Assembly (NCBI RefSeq): GCF_001874625.1
Contig: NZ_CP017671.1
Span: 930,001 to 994,000 of the forward strand
Reading direction: 5' to 3'
Source of the DNA: Providencia rettgeri
GTDB lineage: Bacteria > Pseudomonadota > Gammaproteobacteria > Enterobacterales > Enterobacteriaceae
DNA length: 64,000 nucleotides
The notes beneath the pieces are model-generated. The model saw nothing but the letters and a program-made list of their open reading frames with translations, was not told the origin of the DNA and ran no database searches. Shown here in pieces: positions 28,804 to 42,822 of this stretch (position 1 is the stretch's first letter; every line of letters begins with the position of its first letter). The position numbers were made by a program, and so were the translations under genes.

Positions 28804-31800
28804 ATGAACAAGTTATTTTATCGCTTAATTTTTAATACTGCCCGCCAAATGGTGATGGTGGTGGCGGATATTACGCGCAGTCATCGTGCGGGCCCTGCCT
28901 GTTCAAGTGAAAACCGTGTTGAGAAAACCGCAAATAACCGCGTACGTTGGTCAATCAAGCCGATTGTCACTTCCCTATGGCTAACATTGGGAATGGTGAG
29001 CTTTAGCGCTTCTTCGTCAACGATTGTTGCGGATGGTAAAGCGCCGGGTAACCAGCAACCGACTGTCGTGAATACACAAAATGGTTTGCCACAAGTTAAC
29101 ATTCAAGCGCCAAATCGCGATGGTGTATCTCGTAACCAATACAGCCAATTCGATGTTGATCATAAAGGGGCGATCCTCAACAACAGTAGTACCAACGTCA
29201 ATACGCAACTCGGTGGCATGATCCAAGGCAATGATTGGCTCGCCAAAGGGGAAGCTAAGATCATCCTTAATGAGGTGAATAGCCGCGACCCTAGCCAGCT
29301 CAATGGCTTTATTGAAGTTGCAGGGAAAAAAGCCGATGTGATCATCGCCAACCCAGCAGGGATCACCTGTAATGGTTGTGGTTTTATTAATGCGGACAAG
29401 GCGTTACTTTCTGCCGGTAAAACATTGATTGAAAATGGCAAAATTAAGGGCTTTGACGTTGATAAAGGCAGTATCAATATTGTCGGTAAAGGCTATAACG
29501 GCAATGGGACTAACTACACAGCGTTGATCGCTCGCTCAGTGAATATTAATGCCAAATTACATGCGAAAGATTTAGCGATTACGACAGGAAAAAATACTGT
29601 TGCGGCGGATGGGAAAACCATTCTTAAAACGGATAACTCCTCTACTGATGATAAGCCTGAATTTGCTCTAGATGTGGCTGCATTAGGGGGGATGTATGCC
29701 AATACCATCAAAATGCGTGGTACAGAACATGGTGTTGGGGTACGAAATGCAGGGCATATTGGTGCAGAAGCCGGGGATATTACACTTTCTGCTGATGGTA
29801 AAGTGGGTAACTCTGGGGTGATCACCGCCAGTCACAATATTGCAATAAATAGCCAGAAAGCTATCAATAACACAGGCACCGTACTGGCGCAAAATGATAT
29901 CCAACTTAAGGCGAAACAGGTAATAACCAACACCGATAAAGGCCAAATCGTCGCAGGGCGCGATGCAACGCTAAGTGCTGAGCAAATCAATAGTGACCGT
30001 ACCGCATTATTAGCCGCGGGGGTCGATAGTAAAGGTAAGCTTACATCAGCGGGTTCATTAACGGTTAAAGGCGAGAAAGAAATAGCATTACAAGGGGATA
30101 TTGTTGCTAAAGACTCATTAACAGTAACAGGCAGCGGGGTAGATCTATCCCATTCCAATACCCAAGCCAAAAATATCGCGCTGACGTCTACCGCAACGGA
30201 TATTCGCACCCAAGAAGCGCATTTACTGGCAACGAACAACGCGACATTGACTGCTAAACGCGGCATTGATAACCAAAAAGGGGAGATTGTTGCTCATCAA
30301 CTCACCTTATCTGCTCCCGAGTTTATCGACAACCAACAGGGTAAGCTCGTTCAAAAAGGAAATTCAAAAAATACCTTACACACTAAGGTATTAGGTAATC
30401 AACAAGGTGAGGTCAATCTAGCGGGAGAGACTTCCGTTATCACGCAACAGCTGAATAACCAATCGGGTCAGTTATTAAGCCGTGATGGCAAAATGGATAT
30501 TCAAAGCCAAAGCCTGAACAACCAGCAAGGCACGTTGTTAGCCTCTGGTAAGCAAGGGCTAACTATCAAAGCGGATTCACTAGATGGGCAAAAAGGGGAG
30601 ATCCTCACCAATGGTGCATTGAATTTAACCGCACAATCAGTGAATTTAAATAACGCCACCACCCAAGCAGAGCAAATCACGTTACAAGCGAATACATTAT
30701 CTCACCGTCAAGGCAATATGTTGCAGACGGGGAGTAAAGCCATGGGGCTTAATGTGACTAATGAGCTTGATAATTACCAAGGAAGTATCACATCCAAAGG
30801 TGATTTACGCTTACAGGCAGAAAAAGTCGACAATACAGACGGTAAATTGAACCATCGCTTAGATGTTACGTCTGCAAAGGTGTTTGATAACACCCGTGGT
30901 GTTGTCCAAACCGATAAGTATTTGATGATCAAAGCGGATAAACTGATTAACCAACAAGGTAAAATCAGCAGTTTATCGGGTGCAGCTTTATTGACAGCAA
31001 ATAGTTTAGACGGTGCACAAGGCACTATTTTTGCGAAAAACACATTAGGCATCGAAAGCGCTGATATCAACTTAAACCAAGGTTTAACCCAAGCGGATCA
31101 AATTTCTATTTTAGCCAATAACTTCATCCATCAGAGCGCAACCTTATTGCAAACAGGGGAAGGAAAAACCAAGCTGCATATTCAAAATCAATTTGATAAC
31201 CAGAAAGGGGAAATCTCCAGTAATGGTCAAGTTGATATTGTGGCAAACGAGTTGAATAACCAAGAGGGGAAAATCATTGCCGCCAAACAGGGGCAATTGA
31301 CACTGAGTATTCAACAGGCGCTGAATAATACGCAAGGAATATTATTAGGTAATCAGGGGGTTCAGCTCGCAGTAGAGCATTTAATTAACCAATCGGGCAA
31401 AGTTATTGCCAGTTTTGGTGATAATCATCTGGCGTTAAAACAACTGGATGGTGAGAAAGGGGAAATCCTTTCGAAAGGTAAACTCGCCTTAACAGGGGAT
31501 AACCTGAACCTCAATGATGCAGTGACACAAGCCGATAATATCCAAATTGATGGGCAAAGCCTTTCCCATCAACGTGGCCAAATGCTACAAACAGGTAGTG
31601 AAAAAGGGGAAATTAAACTAGCTCAACACCTTGATAACCAATCAGGAAATATTAGTAGCCAAGGCACATTAAGCTTGGATGTGGCTAAGCTTTCTAACCA
31701 GCAAGGTGTGGTAGTGGCATCAAAAGTAGGGGCTTTGATCTTAAATGCAAAGCAGGGCATAGATAACACCCAAGGGACATTGTTTGCCGAGCAAAATTTT

Positions 31801-34800
31801 ATGCTCAACACGCTCTCGTTCACGAATACCGATGGGAAAGTGATTAGTAAACAAGGCAATATGTCGGTTTCGACTGAAAACCTGCAAGGCCAACGTGGGG
31901 AGATGGTTGCACAAGGTGACTTATCACTTAATGGTAAAGACATTGACCTAAGTGCAGCGACTACGCAAGCACAACACATCCAATTGACAGCGAATAATTT
32001 AACGCATCAACAAGGGACGATGACCCAACTGGGTGAGCAGCAAGGTACTATTAACCTATCCCAACATCTTGATAATAACACAGGGGATATCAGTGGTAAT
32101 GGTTCTTGGCTGATCAAAGCCAATACCCTTGATAATCAACAAGGTCACATATTCAGCGCAAAAATGGGTAAGTTAGACTTACAAATTCAGCATGCTCTGG
32201 ATAACACAGGTGGAACGCTAACAGGCCGCCAAGGCGTGTTTATGGAAGCCCAATCGTTGATCAACCGTACGGGAAAAGTGATCGCCAGTATGGGGAATGT
32301 GACATTAAACAGCCAGTCACTGGATGGCGATAAAGGCGAAATACTGGCCGCAAATACGTTGAATATTCAAACGGGTGCTGTTTCACTGAATCAGGCTATC
32401 ACTCAGGCCGAACAAATCTTAATAACGGCAAATACCCTTGACCACCAAGGTGGGAAATTATTGCAAACTGGCGATACAGCAGGGGAAATTACGTTACAAG
32501 GTTATTTGAACAATCAAGCGGGTGAAATAGGGAGTAACGGTAATTTTACTCTACAAGCTGATTCTTTGAATAACAACGATGGGCAAATTATTACCGCGAA
32601 GAACGGTGAGCTCACTATTAATTTGCTGAGTGAGTTATTGAACCAACATGGGGCTATTGTTGGTGAAAATAACCTGAATATTAGCGCAGATAGCGTTGAT
32701 AACCGAGAAGGTAAACTGGTTGCTCGTCATGGTAATGCAAAACTGAACATTACTAATAATATCAATAACCAAGCTGGGTTAATTGCCGCAGAACGCCTTT
32801 TACAGATGCGCAATCAGGCGCTGCAAAACCAGTTGGGCTACTTACAAGCCAATGCTATCAATATTAATACCCATAACCAGCGGTTTGATAATACACAGGG
32901 CTCACTGTTAGCTCAGCAAACACTAGTATTAAATAGCGGCCAACTAGACAACCAGCAAGGCTCAATTCAATCAGGCAGTGAGATGCTGATTGATACCCAT
33001 GGTGAGCAACTGATTAATACCCAAAGCGGTGATGACAAAGGGATTTATGCGCAAGGGGGTTTAACCCTAACTACCGGTAAGCTCAATAATGAGCAGGGCC
33101 GTATTGTGGCAAAAAATGCACTGACATTGAACAGCCAAGGGGTTAATAACCAGCAAGGTTTGGTGGGAAGTCAGTCCGAGCTGACAATGAATATCCAACA
33201 ATTGGATAACAGCGAAGGGGTGATCAAAGGGCAATCCATTAATATTGATACCCAAGGACAGCGTTTAACTAACCTAGCTAAAACAGATGAACAGGGGATT
33301 TTTGCTAGCCAAAATTTAGCATTAACCATTGGAGAGTTAATTAACCGCCAAGGGAAAATTCAAGCTAGTCAAATTTCACTCAATAGCCAGAAAAAGCGTG
33401 TTGATAATAGCGAAGGTGAAATTCTTGCCGCCAATGATTTAACGGCGAATACGGGAGCGCTGGATAATCAACAAGGCCGACTGCAAGCAGGCCATCAGCT
33501 GACTCTGAATTCCCATGGTGAAGTGGTGAATAATAGCCACACGCAAAAAAATGGTGGCATATTAAGTGGTGGAGGCTTATCCATTGACAGTGGCAAGCTC
33601 CTTAACCAGCAAGGACAAATTCAAAGTTCGGAAGCGGCATCGCTCACCACCACAGGTATTGAAAACCAGAATGGCCAAATTTTTGCGGGTCAGTCAATGG
33701 ATATCAATACCCAGCAACAGGTGCTATTAAACCAACAGGGCACATTAGCGAGTAATGGCAAGCTCGAACTGAATACAGGGGATTTAACTAATACCCAAGG
33801 TACTGTTCAAGGAAAACTTGGACTTACCGTGAATGCTGAGCAGATTGATAATCAAAAAGGGTTATTACTGAGCCAATCGGCGTTAAACGTGACAGGAAAG
33901 AACCTTGATAATACTCAAGGGGTTGTTCAGTCACAGGGAAATGCAACGCTGGATATTCATCAACGGATTGAAAACCAGCAAGGGCAGCTTTTGTCTGGTC
34001 AAAACTTGAACGTGAATACGCAACAGCTCAATAATGCGAGTGGTGTTATTCAAGGCCTCAATAATGTTGAATTGGCAGTAAAACAGCAAATTGAAAACCA
34101 ACAAGGCTGGATCAAGGCTAATGAAAACCTCGATATTTCAGCTCAATCTATTGATAACAAAAATACAGCTAAAACAGGTAAAGGTTTGGAAGGGCAGAAT
34201 ATCACCCTGAAAACCACGACATTAGATAACCAAAGCGGTGCACTCCGTGCAGGGCAAGCCATTGAAGCGAATGTGGCACAAAGCTTGAATAATATTCAAG
34301 GGATGCTCTCAGCGGGAACTCAGTTGAATGTAACTGATAATGCCCAAGGTAAAGCCTTAGTATTATCGAACCAACAAGGGGTGATGGTTAGTAATGGCTC
34401 AGCCGCTATTTCTGCGGACCAATTAACGGGCGAAGGCAAGGTGATTGCACAAAAAGCATTATCACTGACACTTAACCAGTTATTTGAAAATACAGGGCGC
34501 ATTCAAGCTGGCGAGAACTTAACCGCGAATTTTGCACAAGGCTTTACCAATAAAGGGTTATTTTCTAGCCTTGGCGAACTGGCGTTAACCACTACGGCCG
34601 TTATCAACCAACTTTCCGGCGAGATCAGTGGGCAAAATACCCGAATTAAAGCCAGCGGTCAGGTGCTTAATACTGGGCTTATAGACGGTGTATTAACTCA
34701 CATTGTTGCGAATTCTTTAGATAATCTAGGCACAGGGCGTATTTACGGAGATTTCCTAGCAATAGCGATCAATTCCCTCTTGAATGATAAGCAAGGGGAT

Positions 34801-37800
34801 AAAGCGGCCGTTATTGCAGGGCGTAAAGAGGTTAACCTTGCGGTTTCTGAGCTATTAAACCGTGACCATGGTTTGATTTACAGTGACGGTGATTTAGTTA
34901 TCGGTAAGCAATTAAATGACCAACTACAAGCCACTGGTCATGCCAAAAGTGTGAAAAACCACAGTGCAAATATTGAAGCGTCAGGCAACCTCACACTGAA
35001 AACTGATTTACTTGAAAACAAAGATATCCATTTGCAACTGACTGACGATGCAGTGGAGGTCAGTCGTGAGCACTTTGATTGGTATGATGCGGGTAATGGT
35101 AACCGTTATAAGTTGCAACCAAGAAATGGTAATCAAACTCGTTATGCGATTAATGAAGATGGCACGCTCAATAAAGAAGTGGGTATTCATTATGAAAAAT
35201 CCAATCGCTGGCGGATGTTTGAATACGGAAACTGGACAAAATATTTTTATGAATATGATTACGACCGTATTATTTATGAAACACAAGTTATCAAACGCGA
35301 TGCAGCACTGATCACCAGTGGTAAGCATTTGACGATTGATGGGCAGCAACTGAACAATGAAAATTCACGTGTTGTGGCAGGGCAAAACCTGATCTTAACA
35401 GGCTATGAACTAAACAACGAAGAAGCGCAAGGTGTTCGTCGTATTTTTGAGGATGGAAACACGATTTATCGCTATAAAGGCGGTAAAAAATGGAAAACGC
35501 GTACTAGCACGTCAAAATACCAAGGGGTTAATAGCGAAGAAGATTTAGCATTACATTTATTAGAAGTCACCGAAAATGCGGGTGGTATCAATAAAACTCA
35601 GCTCGATTCAGTGAAAGTGAATAAACTTGACGGGCAAGCGGAGGGGGTTTCTGCTGCAAGCCTACAAGATAACCAAGGTTCAGCTATCACTGAACAAACG
35701 CTAAAAGAGGGTAAAAATACGCCATTAGACTTGTTACCAGGTCAACAAATGGAAGTGACGCAATTACCGTCGATTTCAGCCGAAGTGGATGTCAAAGATG
35801 ACAAATCAGTTGACTCATCATTGCAAGTCGAAAATGCCAATGTGGGTAACGGCACTGACATTCAAGGGCAAAATGACGCTGGTAAAGGGGAGAACATCAC
35901 AGCAGAGACTGGCTCTCAAGGTAAAGATAACCTCGATACAGTGATCAGAACCGTTGGACCAAATACCCAATTACCCGACAACAGTCTATTTAATCTAACA
36001 CCTAACAGTGATAGCCAATTCCTGATTGAAACAGACCCACGCTTCACTAACTATAAAAAATGGTTGTCGAGTATTGATATTGTCACGAATGAACAACTGC
36101 ATAAGCGGTTAGGTGATGGTTACTATGAGCAGCGTTTAGTGCGTGACCAACTGATTGAAACTACTGGGCAGCGTTTACTGGGTAACTACAGTAGTGACGA
36201 GGAACAGTATCGTGCACTGTTAACCAATGGTGTGGCATTCGGTAACCAATTTAACCTGACACCGGGTATCGCCTTAACGCCAGAACAGATGGCGAATTTA
36301 ACCACAGATATTGTGTGGATGGTGAATAAGGAAGTCACGTTGCCGGATGGACGTGTTGAACTAGTGAGTGTCCCGCAGGTGTACGTTCGTGCTCGCCAAG
36401 GGGATCTAAACGGCAATGGAGCATTACTGGCGGGGCGCAATGTTTCTGTGAATATGACTGGCAATATCCTTAATAGCGGCGAAATTAGTAGCCGTGAATT
36501 GACGGACTTACGTGCTGAAAATATCGAAAATAGCGGCCGCATCCAAGGCAAAGACATACAGCTTGATGCCCTAAAAGATATTAAAAATGTTGGTGGGGAA
36601 ATCCGTGGTTTAGACAATGTTTCGTTATCAGCGGGGCGCGATATTCTCAGTGAAACGGCGCAGCGTGGGGATGGCAAATCACAATGGCTCGATCGTCCTG
36701 CCAGTATCTATGTCACGGGTGATAATGGTCAGCTTACCTTAAAAGCGGTGCAAGATATAAACCTAATCGCGACAGATATCGGCAACTTAGGGGTTGATGG
36801 CAAAACATCGATAATTGCAGGGCGTGATATTAGTTTAGAAACTCGCGATGTTAGCTCGGCATTTGATTACACCCATAATTCAAGCAATTACTATCGTGGC
36901 GCTAACAGCACAGAGGTTGGCACACAAATCCAAACTCAAGGGGATTTAACCTTATCTGCGGGGCAAGACCTGTCTGCCCGTGCAGCAAACGTGAGTAGCG
37001 GTGGGGAGTTAGCGATCAATATTGGGCGTGACATAAATATTACTTCCGGTATTGAAACAAGTGATTATGCGAAACACACCAAACACAAGGATAAAGGCTT
37101 CTTATCAAGTACCACCAAAGAAACCCATGATGAGGTGAATGAGCGCACAGCCATCAGTAGTACATTCAGTGGCGATAGTGTGAAAATGACGGCAGGGAAT
37201 GACGTGAATATCGAGGGGAGTAATATACTCGGAACTAACGATGTTACCGTCAATGCTGGCAATCAATTGAATGTAACCACTTCTGACGAAGCACTGCATG
37301 AAACTCATGTGTCGAAAACCAAAAAATCAGGGTTAATGAGCAGTGGCGGTTTAGGTTTCACGGTTGGTTCAACTTCACAAAAAGTGACTACCGAAACCGA
37401 TAGCAACCAGAAAAAAGGCAGTGTGATTGGCAGTACGGCGGGAGATGTAAACTTAACCGCTGGTGGCAGTGCAAATATTCACGGCAGTGATGTGATTGCG
37501 GCGAAAGATATCAATGTAACGGGCAGTGATGTGAGTATCACCGCGGCTGAAAATAGCCGTACGGATATCACCACGGTGGAAAGTAAATCCAGTGGGTTGA
37601 CGGTATCGTTAGGCGGTACAACGGGTAGCCTGTTAGATGGTATGGCGCAGACTGCAAAATCAGCGAAACAAGAAGATGATGGTCAGTTAGCTGCACTTAA
37701 AGGAATGAAAGCGGGCTTACAGGGTGTACAAGCTCAGCAAGCCGGTGAGTTGGCTGGACTGAAAGAAGGTGGTAGTGTGGCAGATGCCTTTGGCGTCAAT

Positions 37801-40563
37801 GTGTCTTATGGCAGTAGTTCTTCAAAAACCACCACGAAAACACAGCAAAATACCGCATCAGGTAGCAGCTTAAGTGCTGGGGACAATGTCAACCTTACAG
37901 CCACAGGTAAAAAAGAGGGTAGCCAAGGCAACCTGACGGTACAAGGCAGCCAAGTGGATGCAGGTAAAAACATAACCTTAACTGCGAAAAATGATATTAA
38001 CCTGACCAGTGCCACCAACACTCAAACCGTGAATGGTAAGAACGAAAGTAAAGGCAGTTCAATCGGTGCAGGTATTAGTACGGGCGGTTGGAATGTTAAT
38101 GCGAGCGTGAATAAAGGCAATGGTTTTGAGAAAGGCAATAGCCAGTTCTATACCGATACAGAGGTTAATGCGGGTAAACAACTGACGCTGAACAGTGGCA
38201 AAGACACCACGCTAACCGGTGCGCAAGTGAGCGGTGAAAGCGTTAAAGCCAATGTGGGTGGGGATTTGACCCTATCTAGCCAACAAGCGACGGACAAATA
38301 TGACTCGAAGCAACAAAGTGGCAGTGTATCTGGCAGTATTGGGTCAAGGTTGAATACCACAGCTTCCGTGAATGCCAATAAAACCGAAATGCACAGCGAT
38401 TATCAATCGGTAGATAAGCAAACGGGTATCAATGCAGGCAAAGGCGGTTTTGATATTACGGTGGGTGAGCATACACAACTTGATGGTGCGGTCATAAGCA
38501 GTACGGCAGAGGCGGATAAAAACACATTGGATACAGGTACTCTGGGCTTTGGTGATATTAAAAACAAAGCGGAGTACAAGGTGGATAGCCAAAGTGGTGG
38601 TTTCAGTACAGGAGGCACACCATTTGAAGACCAGTTAATGGGGAATGCAGCGGGTTCACTGCTGACCAATGTGAATAACAAAGGGAAAGACAGCAATACC
38701 ACGCATGCTGCGGTATCGGAGGGTAACATTGTTATTCGCGATAAAGACAATCAGAAACAAGATGTCAGCGAATTAAGCCGAGATACAGACAATGCTCATG
38801 AAAAACTCAATACGATTTTTGATAAAGAGAAAGAGCAAAAGCGGATAGAGAAAACGCAGTTAGTGGGCGAGTTAGGTAAGCAGATTACTGATATAGCGGT
38901 GACGAATGAAAGGATAGAAGCCACTAAGAACGAAAGGAAAAACTTTGATAAAACGCCAATGACAGACGATGAGCGTAAGAAAGCCATTGCTTCTATCAAA
39001 GATCCGAACTTAAAAGGGGATGAAACGGCCATTCGGAACGCGGTATTAAATGACCGTATAGAGAAAGCGGTTCAAGGGTCAGAATGGGGCGTTGGTGGTG
39101 ATAATCGCCGTATCGTGGAGTCAGGGACGGCGTTAATCCAAGGCTTGGTGAGCGGTGATGTGAATAAAGCGGTGGCGAATGCGAGTGCACCGTATATTGC
39201 CAATCAGATAGCCAAGAATATTGGAGAGGAAAATAAAGCAGGGCGTTTAGCGGCCCATGGTATTGCGAATGTTGCATTAGCGCTGGCAAAAGGTGAAAAT
39301 GCAGGGGCACAATCGCTGGGAGCCATGACGGGTGAAGCGATGGGGATGCTGTCGGTAGAACTGTACGGTAAAACGGTCGGTGAGCTGACGGAAGATGAAA
39401 AAGCGACGGTGAGTGCGTTTGCGAGTTTGGCAGCGGGGATAGCCGGCGGATTAGTGGGTGGCGATACATCGAGCGCAGGCAATGCCGCCGAGGCAGGGAA
39501 GACCACGATTGAGAATAATTTTTTATCGGCCACAAAAAATGAAAAGCTGATAAAAGCTCTTGATGATCAAAAGGAAGGTAAAAACCTATTACAAGCCTCC
39601 CAAAACATTGTCTATCTCACCAATGAAGATAAAGCGAGCAATGTGTTACTTGAGCAATATCGCAATGGCCAATTAAATGAAAGCCAACAACAAGACTTAG
39701 CAAATCAACTCAATCAGTACGGCTATGAGCTGCAAACGGTGTATGGATTTAGTGAAACAGAGGCAAAGGCAGCTATTCAGAATCTTGTTAATGGTGGTGC
39801 ATTTGTTGCCGCTTATGCAGATGCGAAAGCGTATAACGAGGCGCTTAGTTACTTAAAAATGTATGGCGTTCAATCGGGACAAGCTGCGGTTGGTGCTGAT
39901 GCGTTGGTTGCATTACCTGGTGTGCATGGCTCAATTATTCGGGGTACACTCATTGCGGGAGGCTCTTACCAAACAGGAACAGGGATAGGTCAAGTTATTG
40001 AGGGTAATTATACAGAAGGTGGAATTAATATTGGCCTTGGCTCTTTAGCTGTATTTGGTGGTATTGCAGGCAATAAAGTGGTTGAAAAACCGACAGGTGG
40101 GATAGTTTCTCCAGAAACAAATGTTTGGCAAACAGGGACGATAGGAAACTCCATCCCGAAATCAGAAGGTTCATTAACTGGGCATGTCACTAAAACAACG
40201 CCTCAAATGACAAAAGAAAATATCCGCTCACTCAATCGAGAAAATGAAAGTGCACAGATATTATCGAAGTCAGGCTTCCATGTAGAACAAAACCCTATTG
40301 TTGCCGGTAAAAAAGACCCTGATTACAGGATCAATGGCGAAATCTTTGATAACTATGCACCTAAATCAGGAAGCGTTCGAAATATACATAGTGAAGTAAA
40401 ACGTAAAGTTACTAGTGGGCAAACAACTAATGTTGTCATAAATATGTCGGATACAACTGTCTCAGTTCCAGCAATACAGCAACAGCTAACTAAGTGGCCA
40501 ATAGTAGGGCTAGATAAAGTTATTGTTGTTGATAAATCAGGTAATGCGATAAGGATTAAATGA
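28804..40563 (+). CDS. cdiA: Full-length contact-dependent inhibition toxin CdiA, tRNase-type tip
   Basis: 3919 residues. Order: extended signal region ([24 protein letters not shown]), TPS domain with [12 protein letters not shown] near 183, FHA-1 repeats of the DNQQG type to about 2050, a probable receptor-binding region around 2090-2400, the conserved block [15 protein letters not shown] near 2410, FHA-2 repeats (about 2540-3270), pretoxin domain, then IENN at 3569-3572 where VENN is usual. The 347-residue C-terminus ends in a domain with [38 protein letters not shown] and HSEVKRKV, the pattern of the CdiA C-terminal tRNase domain with a PD-(D/E)xK-like core. It should cleave tRNA in target cells. 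It is the only complete cdiA in the window and the natural acceptor for the orphan tips. Confidence 0.93.
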   Translation: MNKLFYRLIFNTARQMVMVVADITRSHRAGPACSSENRVEKTANNRVRWSIKPIVTSLWLTLGMVSFSASSSTIVADGKAPGNQQPTVVNTQNGLPQVNIQAPNRDGVSRNQYSQFDVDHKGAILNNSSTNVNTQLGGMIQGNDWLAKGEAKIILNEVNSRDPSQLNGFIEVAGKKADVIIANPAGITCNGCGFINADKALLSAGKTLIENGKIKGFDVDKGSINIVGKGYNGNGTNYTALIARSVNINAKLHAKDLAITTGKNTVAADGKTILKTDNSSTDDKPEFALDVAALGGMYANTIKMRGTEHGVGVRNAGHIGAEAGDITLSADGKVGNSGVITASHNIAINSQKAINNTGTVLAQNDIQLKAKQVITNTDKGQIVAGRDATLSAEQINSDRTALLAAGVDSKGKLTSAGSLTVKGEKEIALQGDIVAKDSLTVTGSGVDLSHSNTQAKNIALTSTATDIRTQEAHLLATNNATLTAKRGIDNQKGEIVAHQLTLSAPEFIDNQQGKLVQKGNSKNTLHTKVLGNQQGEVNLAGETSVITQQLNNQSGQLLSRDGKMDIQSQSLNNQQGTLLASGKQGLTIKADSLDGQKGEILTNGALNLTAQSVNLNNATTQAEQITLQANTLSHRQGNMLQTGSKAMGLNVTNELDNYQGSITSKGDLRLQAEKVDNTDGKLNHRLDVTSAKVFDNTRGVVQTDKYLMIKADKLINQQGKISSLSGAALLTANSLDGAQGTIFAKNTLGIESADINLNQGLTQADQISILANNFIHQSATLLQTGEGKTKLHIQNQFDNQKGEISSNGQVDIVANELNNQEGKIIAAKQGQLTLSIQQALNNTQGILLGNQGVQLAVEHLINQSGKVIASFGDNHLALKQLDGEKGEILSKGKLALTGDNLNLNDAVTQADNIQIDGQSLSHQRGQMLQTGSEKGEIKLAQHLDNQSGNISSQGTLSLDVAKLSNQQGVVVASKVGALILNAKQGIDNTQGTLFAEQNFMLNTLSFTNTDGKVISKQGNMSVSTENLQGQRGEMVAQGDLSLNGKDIDLSAATTQAQHIQLTANNLTHQQGTMTQLGEQQGTINLSQHLDNNTGDISGNGSWLIKANTLDNQQGHIFSAKMGKLDLQIQHALDNTGGTLTGRQGVFMEAQSLINRTGKVIASMGNVTLNSQSLDGDKGEILAANTLNIQTGAVSLNQAITQAEQILITANTLDHQGGKLLQTGDTAGEITLQGYLNNQAGEIGSNGNFTLQADSLNNNDGQIITAKNGELTINLLSELLNQHGAIVGENNLNISADSVDNREGKLVARHGNAKLNITNNINNQAGLIAAERLLQMRNQALQNQLGYLQANAININTHNQRFDNTQGSLLAQQTLVLNSGQLDNQQGSIQSGSEMLIDTHGEQLINTQSGDDKGIYAQGGLTLTTGKLNNEQGRIVAKNALTLNSQGVNNQQGLVGSQSELTMNIQQLDNSEGVIKGQSINIDTQGQRLTNLAKTDEQGIFASQNLALTIGELINRQGKIQASQISLNSQKKRVDNSEGEILAANDLTANTGALDNQQGRLQAGHQLTLNSHGEVVNNSHTQKNGGILSGGGLSIDSGKLLNQQGQIQSSEAASLTTTGIENQNGQIFAGQSMDINTQQQVLLNQQGTLASNGKLELNTGDLTNTQGTVQGKLGLTVNAEQIDNQKGLLLSQSALNVTGKNLDNTQGVVQSQGNATLDIHQRIENQQGQLLSGQNLNVNTQQLNNASGVIQGLNNVELAVKQQIENQQGWIKANENLDISAQSIDNKNTAKTGKGLEGQNITLKTTTLDNQSGALRAGQAIEANVAQSLNNIQGMLSAGTQLNVTDNAQGKALVLSNQQGVMVSNGSAAISADQLTGEGKVIAQKALSLTLNQLFENTGRIQAGENLTANFAQGFTNKGLFSSLGELALTTTAVINQLSGEISGQNTRIKASGQVLNTGLIDGVLTHIVANSLDNLGTGRIYGDFLAIAINSLLNDKQGDKAAVIAGRKEVNLAVSELLNRDHGLIYSDGDLVIGKQLNDQLQATGHAKSVKNHSANIEASGNLTLKTDLLENKDIHLQLTDDAVEVSREHFDWYDAGNGNRYKLQPRNGNQTRYAINEDGTLNKEVGIHYEKSNRWRMFEYGNWTKYFYEYDYDRIIYETQVIKRDAALITSGKHLTIDGQQLNNENSRVVAGQNLILTGYELNNEEAQGVRRIFEDGNTIYRYKGGKKWKTRTSTSKYQGVNSEEDLALHLLEVTENAGGINKTQLDSVKVNKLDGQAEGVSAASLQDNQGSAITEQTLKEGKNTPLDLLPGQQMEVTQLPSISAEVDVKDDKSVDSSLQVENANVGNGTDIQGQNDAGKGENITAETGSQGKDNLDTVIRTVGPNTQLPDNSLFNLTPNSDSQFLIETDPRFTNYKKWLSSIDIVTNEQLHKRLGDGYYEQRLVRDQLIETTGQRLLGNYSSDEEQYRALLTNGVAFGNQFNLTPGIALTPEQMANLTTDIVWMVNKEVTLPDGRVELVSVPQVYVRARQGDLNGNGALLAGRNVSVNMTGNILNSGEISSRELTDLRAENIENSGRIQGKDIQLDALKDIKNVGGEIRGLDNVSLSAGRDILSETAQRGDGKSQWLDRPASIYVTGDNGQLTLKAVQDINLIATDIGNLGVDGKTSIIAGRDISLETRDVSSAFDYTHNSSNYYRGANSTEVGTQIQTQGDLTLSAGQDLSARAANVSSGGELAINIGRDINITSGIETSDYAKHTKHKDKGFLSSTTKETHDEVNERTAISSTFSGDSVKMTAGNDVNIEGSNILGTNDVTVNAGNQLNVTTSDEALHETHVSKTKKSGLMSSGGLGFTVGSTSQKVTTETDSNQKKGSVIGSTAGDVNLTAGGSANIHGSDVIAAKDINVTGSDVSITAAENSRTDITTVESKSSGLTVSLGGTTGSLLDGMAQTAKSAKQEDDGQLAALKGMKAGLQGVQAQQAGELAGLKEGGSVADAFGVNVSYGSSSSKTTTKTQQNTASGSSLSAGDNVNLTATGKKEGSQGNLTVQGSQVDAGKNITLTAKNDINLTSATNTQTVNGKNESKGSSIGAGISTGGWNVNASVNKGNGFEKGNSQFYTDTEVNAGKQLTLNSGKDTTLTGAQVSGESVKANVGGDLTLSSQQATDKYDSKQQSGSVSGSIGSRLNTTASVNANKTEMHSDYQSVDKQTGINAGKGGFDITVGEHTQLDGAVISSTAEADKNTLDTGTLGFGDIKNKAEYKVDSQSGGFSTGGTPFEDQLMGNAAGSLLTNVNNKGKDSNTTHAAVSEGNIVIRDKDNQKQDVSELSRDTDNAHEKLNTIFDKEKEQKRIEKTQLVGELGKQITDIAVTNERIEATKNERKNFDKTPMTDDERKKAIASIKDPNLKGDETAIRNAVLNDRIEKAVQGSEWGVGGDNRRIVESGTALIQGLVSGDVNKAVANASAPYIANQIAKNIGEENKAGRLAAHGIANVALALAKGENAGAQSLGAMTGEAMGMLSVELYGKTVGELTEDEKATVSAFASLAAGIAGGLVGGDTSSAGNAAEAGKTTIENNFLSATKNEKLIKALDDQKEGKNLLQASQNIVYLTNEDKASNVLLEQYRNGQLNESQQQDLANQLNQYGYELQTVYGFSETEAKAAIQNLVNGGAFVAAYADAKAYNEALSYLKMYGVQSGQAAVGADALVALPGVHGSIIRGTLIAGGSYQTGTGIGQVIEGNYTEGGINIGLGSLAVFGGIAGNKVVEKPTGGIVSPETNVWQTGTIGNSIPKSEGSLTGHVTKTTPQMTKENIRSLNRENESAQILSKSGFHVEQNPIVAGKKDPDYRINGEIFDNYAPKSGSVRNIHSEVKRKVTSGQTTNVVINMSDTTVSVPAIQQQLTKWPIVGLDKVIVVDKSGNAIRIK
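38653..39519 (+). repeat. Pretoxin repeat R, master copy inside cdiA (867 bp)
   Basis: Runs from the codons for [15 protein letters not shown] to the ENN of the pretoxin motif. Near-identical direct copies start orphan cassettes 1, 2, 6 and 13, and a 3' remnant starts cassette 5. Recombination between this copy and a downstream one would replace the cdiA tip and delete what lies between. Confidence 0.92.
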
Positions 40564-40569
40564 TAAATT

Positions 40570-40875
40570 ATGTCAATAGGAATTACTTGCTTTACAACTA
40601 GTAGCATTAAAGAACTTCAGGATAAATTAGATTTATTTTATAAGAAATATTCTGATGTATTCCCCAAACGATATTATTTATCTAAAGCGGCTTTACCTGA
40701 TGAGATAGATATAGAGATAGCTAATGAATTTGGTTTAACTCCTAGGTCATATTTTTATATGTCTGTTAATGACAAAACATTAGTTATATCTACAGATGAT
40801 ATTGCTGAATTAGTAAAGAAAGAGCTAGGAAAGGAGAATGTAGTAGTGCTTCTTAACGGCGAAGACCTGATATAA
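40570..40875 (+). CDS. cdiI: Immunity protein for the CdiA tRNase tip
   Basis: 101 residues, MSIGITCFTTSSIKELQDKL, starting 6 bp after the cdiA stop. It has the size and place of a CdiI. The sequence reads as a mixed alpha/beta cytosolic protein (KKYSDVFPKRYYLSKAAL). I do not recognise a named immunity family; pairing is from position. Confidence 0.82.
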   Translation: MSIGITCFTTSSIKELQDKLDLFYKKYSDVFPKRYYLSKAALPDEIDIEIANEFGLTPRSYFYMSVNDKTLVISTDDIAELVKKELGKENVVVLLNGEDLI

Positions 40876-40879
40876 ATAA

Positions 40880-40902
40880 GATCCCTGTTCTATACAGGGA
40901 TC
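40880..40902. terminator. Bidirectional hairpin, cdiI / symE copy 0
   Basis: GATCCCTGT/ACAGGGATC stem between the convergent cdiI and symE genes, followed by TTCCTT on the plus strand. It is the first of a family of similar hairpins that end most cassettes. Confidence 0.7.
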
Positions 40903-40915
40903 TTCCTTAAAAGTC

Positions 40916-41203
40916 TTACTCGCTCTCTGCCAGCCGGATGATCAACTGTCCGGCTTGGCGTGTGAGGGTAAAGTGACTGCCCACCGTAAACCCTAACTCC
41001 GTCAGCCACTTACCACTGATTATCAGCTGTGGGCTGGGGTTCGGGCGTTGTCGGTTGGGCAAGTAACCCACTGTATACTGTCTTGATTTTACAGCCTGTT
41101 CTTTAGCTGTCTGGGTTTTTACTTTACAATCGTCTCTAGCAATTGTGATTACTCCCCCGTCACGCCAATCATCTCTCGCCAAATCTAAAAAATAACCAAT
41201 CAT
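40916..41203 (-). CDS. symE: SymE-family AbrB-fold protein, intact (copy 0)
   Basis: 95 residues. The core TVGYLPNRQRPNPSPQLIIS, GKWLTELGFTVGSHFTLTRQ and GQLIIRLAE matches SymE, an SOS-induced type I toxin of E. coli with a SpoVT-AbrB-type fold that is silenced by the antisense RNA SymR. AAAGGACAAGAT precedes the ATG on the minus strand. It has a 30-residue N-terminal extension (MIGYFLDLARDDWRDGG; called here type A) absent from other copies. It is convergent with cdiI. Whether it is a toxin here, or has its own antisense RNA, cannot be told from the sequence. Confidence 0.75.
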   Translation of the reverse strand: MIGYFLDLARDDWRDGGVITIARDDCKVKTQTAKEQAVKSRQYTVGYLPNRQRPNPSPQLIISGKWLTELGFTVGSHFTLTRQAGQLIIRLAESE

Positions 41204-41283
41204 ATCTTGTCCTTTGGGCTTTGAGCTATTTACATGATTTTTGAGTCCATTGTGTAAAACATGAGAGCAAAGGGCGCTTTAAA

Positions 41284-42822
41284 GTGGTGGGGTCACTGCT
41301 GACCAATGTGAATAACAAAGGGAAAGACAGCAATACCACGCATGCTGCGGTATCGGAGGGTAACATTGTTATTCGCGATAAAGACAATCAGAAACAAGAT
41401 GTCAGCGAATTAAGCCGAGATACAGACAATGCTCATGAAAAACTCAATACGATTTTTGATAAAGAGAAAGAGCAAAAGCGGATAGAGAAAACGCAGTTAG
41501 TGGGTGAGTTAGGTAAGCAGATTACTGATATAGCGGTGACGAATGAAAGGATAGAAGCCACTAAGAACGAAAGGAAAAACTTTGATAAAACGCCAATGAC
41601 AGACGATGAGCGTAAGAAAGCCATTGCTTCTATCAAAGATCCGAACTTAAAAGGGGATGAAACGGCCATTCGGAACGCGGTATTAAATGACCGTATAGAG
41701 AAAGCGGTTCAAGGGTCAGAATGGGGCGTTGGTGGTGATAATCGCCGTATCGTGGAGTCAGGGACGGCGTTAATCCAAGGTTTGGTGAGTGGTGATGTGA
41801 ATAAAGCGGTGGCGAATGCGAGTGCACCGTATATCGCCAATCAGATAGCCAAGAATATTGGAGAGGAAAATAAAGCAGGGCGTTTAGCGGCCCATGGTAT
41901 TGCGAATGTTGCATTAGCGCTGGCAAAAGGTGAAAATGCAGGGGCACAATCGCTGGGAGCCATGACGGGTGAAGCGATGGGGATGCTGTCGGTAGAACTG
42001 TACGGTAAAACGGTCGGTGAGCTGACGGAAGATGAAAAAGCGACGGTGAGTGCGTTTGCGAGTTTGGCAGCGGGGATAGCCGGCGGATTAGTGGGTGGCG
42101 ATACATCGAGCGCAGGCAATGCCGCCGAGGCAGGGAAGACCACGGTTGAGAATAACACTATGTCTGGCGCTGGGCTCGGTGGAAATCTTGGGTTCTGGCT
42201 TGCTGATGTCAAAGATTGCGATCAAAATTGTAAAGCGGAAATTGCTAAAGGTATTAATGACGGTAATTTAGAAACTTCGGGACATGCCGCTGGCGTTGCT
42301 GGATTAGGATTATATTCAGGAACAGGGCTTATTGTAGCGGGTATAGGTGGAAGTGCTAATTACCTCATTCAGTTATCTGGAGATAAACCCATTAATTACA
42401 CTGATGTACTCATTGCTGCTCACGTAGGTGGAATTACTAAAAACTCTAATTTTTATGGTGTAGTAGGGTGGAATGCTTTCGGAGGGGGGCTTTCAAGTGA
42501 ATTAAAAGGTGAAGATCCATTGCTAGGCGCTGGAACGTCTGGAATTAGTTCAGGAATTGGCTATGGACTAGGCAGTCTCATAAAGTGGAGTGGTAATAAA
42601 TGGATGTATATGGAAACAAAGGGTTTCGATCCTAAATATAACCCTAGAATACAAGGTGGTGCGAATAAAGGGCAATTAGGGTTATCAAAAGATTTATCAC
42701 CAGCAGTACTGCCAGGGATCGGAGGGAATGTAGGTTCATCTTTAACGACTGAAATCACTAATAGCCAAGCCCAAGAAGCAATTAAAAAAGAGCAGGAAAA
42801 TGCCAATGAATCACAGAAATAG
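41284..42822 (+). CDS. Orphan cdiA-CT cassette 1, pretoxin plus probable ionophore tip
   Basis: 512 residues if read from the GTG; there is no signal peptide or TPS domain, so it cannot be exported as it stands. The first 291 residues repeat the CdiA pretoxin region to VENN. The tip (220 residues) is Gly-rich and hydrophobic ([38 protein letters not shown]) with few candidate catalytic residues, as in membrane-depolarising CDI toxins. A small two-helix membrane immunity protein follows. An ATG further upstream in the leader is out of frame here. No strong ribosome site is seen, so it is probably silent. Confidence 0.8.
   Translation: MVGSLLTNVNNKGKDSNTTHAAVSEGNIVIRDKDNQKQDVSELSRDTDNAHEKLNTIFDKEKEQKRIEKTQLVGELGKQITDIAVTNERIEATKNERKNFDKTPMTDDERKKAIASIKDPNLKGDETAIRNAVLNDRIEKAVQGSEWGVGGDNRRIVESGTALIQGLVSGDVNKAVANASAPYIANQIAKNIGEENKAGRLAAHGIANVALALAKGENAGAQSLGAMTGEAMGMLSVELYGKTVGELTEDEKATVSAFASLAAGIAGGLVGGDTSSAGNAAEAGKTTVENNTMSGAGLGGNLGFWLADVKDCDQNCKAEIAKGINDGNLETSGHAAGVAGLGLYSGTGLIVAGIGGSANYLIQLSGDKPINYTDVLIAAHVGGITKNSNFYGVVGWNAFGGGLSSELKGEDPLLGAGTSGISSGIGYGLGSLIKWSGNKWMYMETKGFDPKYNPRIQGGANKGQLGLSKDLSPAVLPGIGGNVGSSLTTEITNSQAQEAIKKEQENANESQK
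41290..42156 (+). repeat. Pretoxin repeat R, copy in cassette 1 (867 bp)
   Basis: Same length as the master copy in cdiA and nearly identical by eye; it ends VENN (GTTGAGAATAAC) rather than IENN. Confidence 0.92.

Noticed and set aside
38996-39535. Long minus-strand open frame in repeat R (also at 41633, 43946, 51951, 63385)
   Set aside because: It recurs only because the pretoxin repeat recurs; it lies opposite a strong coding frame and has a low-complexity Pro/Ser/His composition.
28804-40563. Satellite-like DNA from the many DNQQG units
   Set aside because: These are FHA-1 protein repeats of CdiA with normal sequence drift, fully explained by the coding frame.
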